A DNA stretch of 64,000 nt. Source: an uncultured Oscillospiraceae bacterium. Lineage in GTDB: Bacteria; Bacillota; Clostridia; Oscillospirales; Oscillospiraceae. Position numbers and translations under genes: made by a program. Location: contig CANQSJ010000002.1 in NCBI GenBank assembly GCA_947626495.1, positions 62,001 through 126,000 on the forward strand, given 5' to 3'. Under the pieces are notes generated by a model. The model was given only the letters and a program-made list of their open reading frames with translations. It searched no databases and was not told where the DNA came from. Positions 15,605 to 23,586 of the stretch are shown piece by piece; the first letter of the stretch is position 1; each line of letters begins with the position of its first letter.

Positions 15605-17302
15605 ATGTCCCACAGCAAGAAAAATCGGCCTGCCGCGCTGCTGGCCCTGGCGATGGCGGGCGTGATGCTGCTCACCGCCGGCTTCGCCCCGGCCCGGGGC
15701 CGGGTCACCCTGGGCGGCGGCGACAGCGACGACACGGAATATGAGCTCTACACCAGCGACACGGCCTGCTTCCGCCTGGAGTACCCGGCGGGCAGCGAGG
15801 TCAGCCAGGAGGACGGCGCGGTGTACTTCGCGTCCGGCAATTTCATCATCGGCGCCCAGTTCGTATACTCTCTGAACGATGAGGTGTTCGTCTACTCCGC
15901 CGCGGACATGGCCTCGCAACTGTTCAATAGCGAAGAGCTGCTGGAGGCATGGACCGGCGCGGAGGATCTGGACATCGTTGAGACCGGAAAGATGGGCTCC
16001 GGCGACAGCGAATGCTACCGCGTGGACTACACCTGCTATGTGGACGACCAGTCCTGGTCCGGGTGCCTGCTCGTCTTCGACGGCCTGGGAGAATTCGGCT
16101 GCTACTGCCTGCAGGCCCTGATCCGGGACGACGATGACGCCGAGGCCCGCTGGGCCCAGTTCGACCACGTGGCCGCCTCCTTCCAGGTCACCGACGCCTA
16201 TCAGACCGAGGGCATGACCGTCTACGAGGTGCCCGACTGGGAGCTGGAGTTCATGGTCCAGGACATGAACCTGTCCGACATCGAGTACACCAACGATCCC
16301 ATTGGCCAGTCCCTGCGCCTGCAGCCCGCCGGCACCTCCCTGTCCCAGGGCTCCGTCCTCATGGATAAGCTGACCTACGGCCCGGAGGAGGACATCGAGG
16401 ACATCATGAACGAGTCCCTGGATTTCATCCTCTCCAGCAAGGAGGACGCGGAGGTGGTCTCCGAGCCCGACACGGAGCAGCTCATCGGCCGCAACCCGGC
16501 CGGCATCTACCTCGCCTCTTACACCGATCGGGGCGCCACCGTCTACACCGTCCACGTCTACATCGGCAGCGACGACGGCTGGTGGTCCATGATCGGCACC
16601 TCCGACGAGGACCACCTGGAGGCGGTGATGTCCACCATGAGCGACGTGCTGCTGTCTGCGCGCTTCGGCGGCGGCGACAACGTGAAGGTGAACAAGAGCG
16701 TGGCCGCCATTCTGGACCGGATCGAGGGGCTGGACGGCTTCGAGGCCTCCGGTTATCCCCAGCCCCGCGGCAGCGTCACCGACGTGAACGGGGACGGCCG
16801 GATGGAATTTCTGGCCGTATACGAGTGCCTGGACGGCGGCGATATGTACGTGATGTACGACGTCTGGTCCATCCGGGAGGGCGGCGCCCAGCTGCTGGAC
16901 GAGGGCAGACTGTACGCGGACACCGGCGCCAGCATGGGCACCGTCTTCCTCTACGAGCGGGACGGCGTGGATTACCTGTGCAAGTGGGTCGGCACCCATG
17001 ACGACCAAGCCAACTATATCTCCCACGCCGAGTATATCCCCCTGAGTGAGGACGAGGGCGAGCTCCTCTTCGACGAGGCTCTGGTCCTGGATTCCGTTTC
17101 CCCGGACAGCGGCCATGACGAATACTACATCAACGGCGAAGAGGTATCCGCGGACGACTTCAGCGAGGAGGAGGGCCAGTTCACCCTCCGGGTGGTGCTC
17201 AACTGGTTCGGCGGCGCCTTCGCCGCCCCGGGGGACGACACCACCCCCTTCGACAGCATGATGAGCTTCGACGAGCTGCGGGAGTACGATTTCGGCTCGT
17301 AA
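15605..17302 (+). CDS. Secreted acidic protein, unknown function
   Basis: ATG 15605 has GGGAGG 7 bases upstream and gives 565 residues. A signal peptide covers about residues 1-30 (no lipobox Cys). The mature protein is strongly acidic, with Asp/Glu-rich loops. Two alpha/beta-like repeats (about 45-195 and 205-350) each contain a segment with aromatic residues that resembles DUF4367/PsbP-like folds. The C-terminal third (about 365-565) contains TDVNGDGRMEFLAVYE, an FG-GAP/VCBS-like calcium-loop motif. It is monocistronic, with its own promoter and a strong terminator. No family was recognised with confidence. Confidence 0.7.
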   Translation: MSHSKKNRPAALLALAMAGVMLLTAGFAPARGRVTLGGGDSDDTEYELYTSDTACFRLEYPAGSEVSQEDGAVYFASGNFIIGAQFVYSLNDEVFVYSAADMASQLFNSEELLEAWTGAEDLDIVETGKMGSGDSECYRVDYTCYVDDQSWSGCLLVFDGLGEFGCYCLQALIRDDDDAEARWAQFDHVAASFQVTDAYQTEGMTVYEVPDWELEFMVQDMNLSDIEYTNDPIGQSLRLQPAGTSLSQGSVLMDKLTYGPEEDIEDIMNESLDFILSSKEDAEVVSEPDTEQLIGRNPAGIYLASYTDRGATVYTVHVYIGSDDGWWSMIGTSDEDHLEAVMSTMSDVLLSARFGGGDNVKVNKSVAAILDRIEGLDGFEASGYPQPRGSVTDVNGDGRMEFLAVYECLDGGDMYVMYDVWSIREGGAQLLDEGRLYADTGASMGTVFLYERDGVDYLCKWVGTHDDQANYISHAEYIPLSEDEGELLFDEALVLDSVSPDSGHDEYYINGEEVSADDFSEEEGQFTLRVVLNWFGGAFAAPGDDTTPFDSMMSFDELREYDFGS

Positions 17303-17318
17303 GCGGCCCGGCAAAAAA

Positions 17319-17346
17319 AGCGCCCTGGCTCCGGCCAGGGCGCTTT
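17319..17346. terminator. Bidirectional terminator
   Basis: An 11-bp stem (17319-17329 with 17334-17344) with seven A on the left and TTT on the right ends the convergent genes at 17302 and 17358. Confidence 0.8.
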
Positions 17347-17357
17347 GCTATGCCCGA

Positions 17358-18251
17358 TTATCCCTCCTGGGACACCAGCGTCACCGTCTCCGGGATGGGC
17401 GTATACGCCTCCGCCGCGTCCCGGGCCATGGCCATGAACCCGTCCCAGCCGCCGCCGTAGGCGTCCATGTCGTTCCACAGGAACAGCCCCTTGGCCTCGT
17501 AGCCCACGTCCTCTCCGTCCAGATACACGCTGGCTGCCGCCTCATAGCCGGCCTTGTTGGTCTCCTCCCCGCCCAGGGTGTAGCTCTCCGTCAGCACCAG
17601 CCCGGTCTCGGGGTCGTTCTCCAGATACTGGGCGCACACGCTCACCGGCGTGAGGATGCCGTCCCGGCTGTCGAAGCGGATGATCTCGTTCCAGGCGGTC
17701 TCCAGCGTCCCGTTGGCGCTGTTGATCCAAAAGCCCCAGCCCTCCTCCGTCCGGCTGAGGCGGAAGGACTCGAAAAACACGGCGCAGGCGCTCACCGGCG
17801 TGAAGTGCTTGTCCCCGAAGGCGCCGACGGCGCTGTCCAGCCCGCTGGACACGCACCACACGCCCTCGTCGTCCAGATCGAACAGGTGTGCCCCCATGGC
17901 CGCCGCGGCGCCCTGGTCGAACAGGACCATCTCCGGCGTGCCGTCCAGGTCCAGATCGATGAATCCCGCGCCGCTGAGCCCCTCGGGCCACAGCGCGGCG
18001 AAAATATCGGCGTTGTTGTCCAGAAACGCCAGATACGCCTCCGCCCAGCCCTCCCGGGCCTGGGGGATCGTCAGCGTCCCCGGCACCCCGGTGGGTTCCG
18101 GCTCCGCGGTGGCGGTGGGCACGGCGGTGAGCACAGCCGGCGCGGCGGAAGGCGACTCGGCCGGCTCGGACCGCTCCGCCGTGGCCCCGCAGGCGCACAG
18201 AAGCCCGCTGGTCAGTATCACCGTCATCAAAATCGCCGTCAGCCGTCTCAT
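17358..18251 (-). CDS. Lipoprotein, unknown function
   Basis: This 297-residue protein has a type II signal peptide with a lipobox ending in LLCAC (Cys about residue 21) and a Ser/Ala/Pro-rich spacer (about 25-55). The globular region contains FIDLDLDGTPEMVLFDQG (about 98-115), an FG-GAP-like D-x-D-x-D calcium-binding loop comparable to the one in the plus-strand neighbour at 15605. The shared motif suggests related calcium-dependent surface proteins, although overall similarity is weak. It is convergent with that neighbour and divergent from htpG. Confidence 0.7.
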   Translation of the reverse strand: MRRLTAILMTVILTSGLLCACGATAERSEPAESPSAAPAVLTAVPTATAEPEPTGVPGTLTIPQAREGWAEAYLAFLDNNADIFAALWPEGLSGAGFIDLDLDGTPEMVLFDQGAAAAMGAHLFDLDDEGVWCVSSGLDSAVGAFGDKHFTPVSACAVFFESFRLSRTEEGWGFWINSANGTLETAWNEIIRFDSRDGILTPVSVCAQYLENDPETGLVLTESYTLGGEETNKAGYEAAASVYLDGEDVGYEAKGLFLWNDMDAYGGGWDGFMAMARDAAEAYTPIPETVTLVSQEG

Positions 18252-18367
18252 ACTCCAACCCCCAGCAAGTATTATGTAAATCTGTCGCCCTTATTATAAG
18301 GAAGCCCGAAAAAAATGTAAAGGTGAACGGTCAAACTGTAATAACTTGTAATTTCCCGCCCCAGGGC

Positions 18368-18396
18368 TTGACACGGGCCGGAAAACGTGGTAGATT
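18368..18396 (+). promoter_or_regulatory. Sigma-A promoter of htpG
   Basis: TTGACA (18368-18373) and TAGATT (18391-18396) are 17 bases apart. The -10 box overlaps the CIRCE operator. Confidence 0.8.
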
Positions 18397-18421
18397 AGCA
18401 CTCGGCAAATAAGAGTGCTAA
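18395..18421. promoter_or_regulatory. CIRCE operator (HrcA site) upstream of htpG
   Basis: TTAGCACTC, nine bases, then GAGTGCTAA is a perfect match to the HrcA-binding CIRCE consensus. It lies 24 bases before the htpG start. Confidence 0.95.
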
Positions 18422-18444
18422 ACTCTGAAAGGAAGCGGATATAC

Positions 18445-20352
18445 ATGGCAAAGAAACAGTTCAAGGCCGAGTCCAAGCGGCTGCTGGACCTGATGATCAA
18501 CTCCATCTACACCCACAAGGAGATCTTCCTGCGGGAGATCATCTCCAACGCCTCCGACGCCATCGACAAACTGTGCTACAAGTCCCTGACGGACGAGAGC
18601 GTGGGCATGGCCCGGGAGGATTTCTGCATCCGGCTGGACGTGGACAAGGACGGGCGGACCCTCACCGTGCGGGACAACGGCATCGGCATGACAAAGGAGG
18701 AGCTGGAGAACAACCTGGGCGTCATCGCCTCCAGCGGCACCCGCATGTTCCGGGACAGCCTCTCCGAGGACGAGGCCGCTGCGGACGTGGACGTGATCGG
18801 CCAGTTCGGCGTGGGCTTCTACAGCGCCTTCATGGTCTCCGACAAGGTGACGGTGATCACGAAGGCCTTCGGCGAGGAGCAGGCGTGGAAGTGGGAATCC
18901 GCCGGCGCGGATGGCTACACCGTCACGGCCTGCGAGAAGGACACCGTGGGCACGGACGTGATCATGCACCTGAAGCCCGACGCCGACGAGGAGGACTACA
19001 GCGCCTATCTGGAGAGCTGGAAGCTGAAAGAGCTGGTCAAGAAGTATTCCGACTACGTCCGCTGGCCCATCCACATGACCGTGGAGCGCCGGGAGTGGGA
19101 CGAAAAGGGCGGCGAGGACGGCAAGGGCGCCTACAACACCGTCTCCGAGGACCAGGTGGTGAACACCATGGTGCCCATCTGGCAGCGGCCCAAGGCGGAG
19201 GTCAGCGACGACGACTGCAAGGCGTATTACAAGGAGCACTTCCACGACGCCTCCGACCCGGTGGGGGTGATCCGCGTCAACGCGGAGGGTCTGACCAGCT
19301 ACAAGGCCATGCTGTTCATCCCCGCCCAGGCCCCTTACGACTACTACACCCGGGACTACCAGCCGGGGCTGCAGCTGTATTCCGCCGGGGTGATGATCAT
19401 GGACAAGTGCCCGGACCTGGTGCCGGAGCACTTCCGGTTCGTCCGGGGCGTGGTGGACTCCCCCGACCTGAGCCTGAACATCTCCCGGGAGCTTTTGCAG
19501 CACGACCGGCAGCTGAAGGTCATCGCCGGCAACCTGGAGAAGAAGATCCAGGCGGAGCTGAAGCGCCTCATGGACGAGGACCGGGACAAGTACCTCACCT
19601 TCTACAACGCCTTCGCCCCCCAGCTGAAGTACGGCGTGGTTGGTCAGTACGGCATGCACAAGGACCAGCTGAAGGACCTGCTGCTGTTTTACAGCGTGAG
19701 GGAGGACAAGCTCATCAGCCTCAAGGAATACGTGGACGCCATGGGCGCGGAGCAGAAAAAGATCTACTACGCCTGCGCCGAGACCAATAAACGGGCCGCC
19801 GCCCTGCCCCAGGCGGAGACGGTGAAGGCCGCCGGGTACGACATGCTGTGCCTGACCGACAGCGTGGACGAGTTCGTGATGCAGATGCTGGCCACCTACG
19901 CGGAGAGGGAATTCTGCAACGTCACCAACGACGATCTGGGCCTGGAGAGCGAGGACGAGAAAAAGCAGGCCGAGGAAAAGGCGGAGGCCTCCAAGGAGCT
20001 TCTGGACTTCGTGAAGGAGAGCCTGGGCGGCGCGGTGGAGACGGTGCGCATCAGCCACAAGCTGAAGAGCCAGCCGGTGTTTCTCACCACCGAGGGTGAG
20101 GTGACCCTGGAGATGGAGAAGTATTTCCAGAGCCTGCCCGGCGTGCCCGACGCGGACCGCATCAAGGCCAAGCGGGTCCTGGAGCTGAACGGCGCCCACC
20201 CCGCCTTCGCCGCCCTGGAAAAGGCGTATAATGAGGACAAGCCCAGAGCCGCCCGCCTGGCTATGGTGCTGCTGGCCCAGGCCCAGCTGATCGCGGGCCT
20301 GCCCCTGGACGACCCCGCCGCCTACACGGAGCTGGTCTGCGGCCTGTTCTGA
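18445..20352 (+). CDS. htpG: Molecular chaperone HtpG (Hsp90)
   Basis: ATG 18445 is chosen because GAAAGGAAG lies upstream and the family N-terminus (KKQFKAESKRLLDLM) begins there; the protein has 635 residues. The GHKL ATPase domain (about 1-220) has EIISNASDAIDK, DNGIGMTKEEL and GQFGVGFYSAFMV. The middle domain has RGVVDSPDLSLNISRE with the ATP-contacting Arg, and the C-terminal dimerisation domain covers about 500-635. It is an ATP-driven folding chaperone in the cytosol. The CIRCE operator over its promoter places it in the HrcA regulon with groESL in this window; in B. subtilis htpG is not under HrcA. Confidence 0.95.
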   Translation: MAKKQFKAESKRLLDLMINSIYTHKEIFLREIISNASDAIDKLCYKSLTDESVGMAREDFCIRLDVDKDGRTLTVRDNGIGMTKEELENNLGVIASSGTRMFRDSLSEDEAAADVDVIGQFGVGFYSAFMVSDKVTVITKAFGEEQAWKWESAGADGYTVTACEKDTVGTDVIMHLKPDADEEDYSAYLESWKLKELVKKYSDYVRWPIHMTVERREWDEKGGEDGKGAYNTVSEDQVVNTMVPIWQRPKAEVSDDDCKAYYKEHFHDASDPVGVIRVNAEGLTSYKAMLFIPAQAPYDYYTRDYQPGLQLYSAGVMIMDKCPDLVPEHFRFVRGVVDSPDLSLNISRELLQHDRQLKVIAGNLEKKIQAELKRLMDEDRDKYLTFYNAFAPQLKYGVVGQYGMHKDQLKDLLLFYSVREDKLISLKEYVDAMGAEQKKIYYACAETNKRAAALPQAETVKAAGYDMLCLTDSVDEFVMQMLATYAEREFCNVTNDDLGLESEDEKKQAEEKAEASKELLDFVKESLGGAVETVRISHKLKSQPVFLTTEGEVTLEMEKYFQSLPGVPDADRIKAKRVLELNGAHPAFAALEKAYNEDKPRAARLAMVLLAQAQLIAGLPLDDPAAYTELVCGLF

Positions 20353-20369
20353 GGTAAAAAACAAAAAAA

Positions 20370-20404
20370 GACCGGAGACAGCCGTCTCCGGTCTTCTTTT
20401 TTTA
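20370..20404. terminator. Bidirectional terminator, htpG / pyrophosphatase-like gene
   Basis: A 10-bp stem GACCGGAGAC/GTCTCCGGTC (20370-20379 with 20384-20393) lies between an A run and a T run. The same stem sequence recurs at 22248-22271. Confidence 0.85.
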
Positions 20405-20410
20405 ATTATT

Positions 20411-22120
20411 TTAATTGTCGAGGAACCGTCCGAAATCCGCGGCGTTCGTCTTTTCCGTCTCCATGTCCTTGATGGCCGTCATCAGGGCGGGGATCAGCTG
20501 CTTCTTCCGGCTGACCACGCCGGGGAGCACCGCCATGCCGTCCCGGGGCTGCGCGTCGAAGGCCCGCTCCGCCACCTGCTCCGCGCCGGGACCGGCCATG
20601 AGCAGCTCGGTGGTGGAGGTGCGCACGTCGGTGAACATATAAAACGCATAGTCCAGCTGCTGCTTGTCCAGCGCGATCTCCAGGTACGGCCCCACCAGCG
20701 CCTCGCTGGCCTTGCGGTTGCGCTCGGACATATAGCTGCCCTGCCCCACGCCGAAGCGGGTGTCCCCGCAGGTGAAGATCTTGTAGTCGCTGTTGAAGAT
20801 CTCCTCGGCGGTCTTTCCGCTCACGTCGCCCCCCGCCTCAAACATGGCGTCGGCATACTCCTCCAGATCCACCCCGGCGATGCCGGCCAGATCCCGGGCC
20901 GCCCGCTGGTCGGCGGCGGTGCAGGTGGGGCTGCGGAACATGAGGGTGTCCGACAGGATGGCGGAGAGCATCAGCCCCGCCGTGGAGGGGTCGATGTCCA
21001 CGCCGTACTCCCGGTACATCTGATAGACGATGGTGCAGGTGCAGCCCACCGGGACGTTGCGGAAGTATACGGGTCCGTCGGTCACCAGGGGATTGATGCG
21101 GTGGTGGTCGATGATCTCCAGCACCTCGGCCTTGTCCAGGCCCTCCACGGCCTGGGACCGCTCGTTGTGGTCCACCAGGATCAGCTGTTTTTTATGTAGG
21201 TTCAGCAAATTCCGGCGGGAGACCACCCCCAGATACGCCCCGTCGTTGTCCAGCACAGGGAAATAGCGGTGGCGGACGGAGGCCATGATCTTGGTGGCGT
21301 CCTCCACCGGGCTGTTCAGCCGGAAGGTGAGCAGATCCTTCGACACCATGTAGTGGCGGATCGGGGCGGCCTGGGTGATCAGCTGCCCGGCGGCATAGGT
21401 GTCGTAATCGGTGCGCAGGATGATGCAGTCCTTTTCCTGCGCCAGCATGCAGATGGAGCGGGAGACCTGGGAGCCGACGCACACCACGATGCAGCCCGCG
21501 TTCATCTCGATGGCCGCCAGCTGCCCCTCCGCCCGGTTGGCCAGGATGACGATATCCCCCTTGGAGATGGCCTTTTCCATCTGCTCGGGGCTGCCGGCGC
21601 CGATGATCACCCGGCCCTGGACCGTCCGGCCGTCGATGTTGCCCACCAGCACCTCGGCGTTCAGGGTCTCCACGATGTTCTGGTAGCTGGTCCCGGCCTT
21701 TTCCAGGATGTGGGTGTCCAGCGTGTCCATGTTGACGGTGGCGATATCCTTCACCGTGATCAGGCCCTTCAGCTCGTCCCCGTCCACGATACAAAGCGTG
21801 TCCAGCTGCTCGTCCCGCATGGCGATCCAGGCCTTGCGGATGCTGGTCTCCCCGTCCACGCCGGCCCGGCGGCGGAAGTCCACGTCCCGGACCTGGGGGC
21901 TGACGTCGGTATACAGCTGGGGAACGGGGGTCTGAAAGTGCTGCAGGACGAATTCGGTCTCCCGGTTCAGGGAGCCCGCCCGGCAGGGCTTATAGGAGCG
22001 CTCGGTATCGACCTGGTTTTTCAGGCGGCTGTACGCGATGGCCGCGCAGATGGAGTCGGTATCCGGATTGCGGTGCCCGATGACCTTGATGTCGTGGCTG
22101 ATGGCCGGCTGGCTGACCAT
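20411..22120 (-). CDS. Putative manganese-dependent inorganic pyrophosphatase with CBS and DRTGG domains
   Basis: ATG 22120 follows AAAGGAGG and gives 569 residues. Family II pyrophosphatases hydrolyse PPi using Mn. The DHH phosphoesterase domain is split: its first part (about 5-65) has GHRNPDTDSICAAIAY. It is interrupted by CBS segments (about 70-120 and 245-300) and a DRTGG domain (about 125-235). The rest of the DHH domain resumes with LVDHNERSQ and IDHHRINPL, and a DHHA2 domain closes the protein. The CBS/DRTGG insert is regulatory in clostridial enzymes, where AMP inhibits and ATP or Ap4A activates. It is monocistronic, with terminators on both sides. Confidence 0.88.
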   Translation of the reverse strand: MVSQPAISHDIKVIGHRNPDTDSICAAIAYSRLKNQVDTERSYKPCRAGSLNRETEFVLQHFQTPVPQLYTDVSPQVRDVDFRRRAGVDGETSIRKAWIAMRDEQLDTLCIVDGDELKGLITVKDIATVNMDTLDTHILEKAGTSYQNIVETLNAEVLVGNIDGRTVQGRVIIGAGSPEQMEKAISKGDIVILANRAEGQLAAIEMNAGCIVVCVGSQVSRSICMLAQEKDCIILRTDYDTYAAGQLITQAAPIRHYMVSKDLLTFRLNSPVEDATKIMASVRHRYFPVLDNDGAYLGVVSRRNLLNLHKKQLILVDHNERSQAVEGLDKAEVLEIIDHHRINPLVTDGPVYFRNVPVGCTCTIVYQMYREYGVDIDPSTAGLMLSAILSDTLMFRSPTCTAADQRAARDLAGIAGVDLEEYADAMFEAGGDVSGKTAEEIFNSDYKIFTCGDTRFGVGQGSYMSERNRKASEALVGPYLEIALDKQQLDYAFYMFTDVRTSTTELLMAGPGAEQVAERAFDAQPRDGMAVLPGVVSRKKQLIPALMTAIKDMETEKTNAADFGRFLDN

Positions 22121-22246
22121 TGGCGGATCCCTCCTTTGCAAACATTCGCTTCCTCGCTGCCATTATAACACAACCCACCGAAAAAAACATCGTGTTGGAA
22201 AAAAAGATACGGCGGTCCCGCCGCCGGGCCGTCAGGCGGCAAAAAA

Positions 22247-22272
22247 GGACCGGAGACAGCCGTCTCCGGTCC
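22247..22272 (-). terminator. Terminator of spoIVB
   Basis: An 11-bp stem (22247-22257 with 22262-22272) is followed on the minus strand by a T run. Its core and loop AGCC are identical to the hairpin at 20370. Confidence 0.8.
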
Positions 22273-22275
22273 TCT

Positions 22276-23283
22276 CTACGCCGCGGCGTCCAGCATGGTC
22301 CGGATGAAGATCCCGTACCCCCTGGTGGGATCGTTGACCAGCACGTGTGTCACCGCGCCCACCAGCTTGCCGTCCTGGAGGATGGGGCTGCCGCTCATGC
22401 CCTGGACGATGCCCCCGGTCCGGGCCAGCAGTTCCGGGTCCGTCACCCGGACCATCAGATCCCGGCCGCCGCCCGACGCCATGCCCGTGCGGGATATCTC
22501 CACCGTATATTCCCGGATGTCCTGGCCGTCCACGCAGGCCAGGATGGTGGCCTCGCCCTTGTGCACCTCCGACGGCTCTCCCACGGGCACCGCTCCCCGC
22601 AGGGGCCCCAGATCCCCGGTGATGACGCCGAAGACGCCGCAGGGGGTGTTGGCGTCCACCCGGCCGATCACGGCCCCGCCGTCAAAGGCGCCGGCCAGCT
22701 CTCCGGGCGCGCCCGCCGCGCCCCGCTTCACATCCACGATCCGGGCCTGGTACACGTCCCCGTCCGCCACGGGCAGCAGCACCCCCGTATCCAGGTCGTT
22801 GACCCCGTGGCCCAGGGCGCCGAAGGAACCGGTGTCCGGGTCGATATAGGTCACCGTGCCGATGCCGGCCACCCCGTCCCGGAGCCACAGCCCCAGCCGC
22901 AGGCCGCCGCCATTCTCCCGGGCGGGGGTGACGGCGACGCTCCGCTCCTCGCCGTTGCGGCGCAGCGTCACCTGTACGGCGCCGCCCTCTCTGTGCTCCA
23001 CCGCTTCCAGCACATCCGCCGCCTCCGACACCGTTTGGCCGTCCACCGCCGTGATCATGTCCCCGGAGCGGACGCCCGCGTCCCGGGCCGGGCTCACCGC
23101 GCCCTGGTCCGTCTCCACCTCGGACACGCCCGCCACCAGCACGCCCTCGGTCCTGATCTGTATCCCTACCGTCTCTCCCACGGGGATCAGCGCCCCGTCC
23201 GCAAAGGCCGTGACCGTACACACGGCCGTTATTAGCCACACAGCGGCTGGCACCCGCAGCCGCAAAAGCCATCGCTTACCCAT
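22276..23283 (-). CDS. spoIVB: SpoIVB peptidase (S55 family)
   Basis: ATG 23283 follows a GGGAGG site and gives 335 residues. SpoIVB is secreted from the forespore and cleaves SpoIVFA to activate sigma-K processing. A signal or anchor segment (about 8-28) is followed by a PDZ domain (about 40-120, SPARDAGVRSGDMITAVDG) and the S55 serine peptidase domain. The likely catalytic residues are the His of GALGHGVND and the Ser of GGIVQGMSGSPIL, followed by the conserved GAVTHVLVNDPTRGYGIF. All the expected family landmarks are present. Confidence 0.92.
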   Translation of the reverse strand: MGKRWLLRLRVPAAVWLITAVCTVTAFADGALIPVGETVGIQIRTEGVLVAGVSEVETDQGAVSPARDAGVRSGDMITAVDGQTVSEAADVLEAVEHREGGAVQVTLRRNGEERSVAVTPARENGGGLRLGLWLRDGVAGIGTVTYIDPDTGSFGALGHGVNDLDTGVLLPVADGDVYQARIVDVKRGAAGAPGELAGAFDGGAVIGRVDANTPCGVFGVITGDLGPLRGAVPVGEPSEVHKGEATILACVDGQDIREYTVEISRTGMASGGGRDLMVRVTDPELLARTGGIVQGMSGSPILQDGKLVGAVTHVLVNDPTRGYGIFIRTMLDAAA

Positions 23284-23537
23284 CGTTCTGTCCTCCCGTC
23301 TTTCTGCCGGCCCATTCAGTATGCGAGAAAGCGGGCGCGCAAACCGCGCTAAAAAATCACATTGCTTCCACCTGGCCTGTCCGGCCCGCCGCCGGGCCAT
23401 CTCCGGGCGATGGAAATTGTTTCAAATCGAGCTTCCCGCGCGGCGGCGCGGCCGGCGTCTGGCGTCATGCCGCGCCGGCCGTCATCACCGATATTATCGT
23501 ATCCGGCCGCCGCGGAAAGATACGGTGGCAATTTTTG
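23284..23537. other. Intergenic stretch upstream of spoIVB, no gene seen
   Basis: About 250 bases lie between the spoIVB start and the terminator of the next gene upstream. The stretch contains imperfect GC dyads near 23440-23480. CATACTG on the minus strand at about 23318-23324 resembles a forespore-type -10 box, but no matching -35 was found. No coding sequence is supported. Confidence 0.4.
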
Positions 23538-23565
23538 CGCAAAAAAAGCCGCCGCGGACTCTCGT
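23538..23565 (-). terminator. Terminator of the frameshifted lipoprotein gene
   Basis: A 12-bp perfect stem (23538-23549 with 23554-23565, loop TCTC) is followed on the minus strand by seven T. Confidence 0.85.
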
Positions 23566-23586
23566 CCGCGGCGGCGCCGTCCGGGA

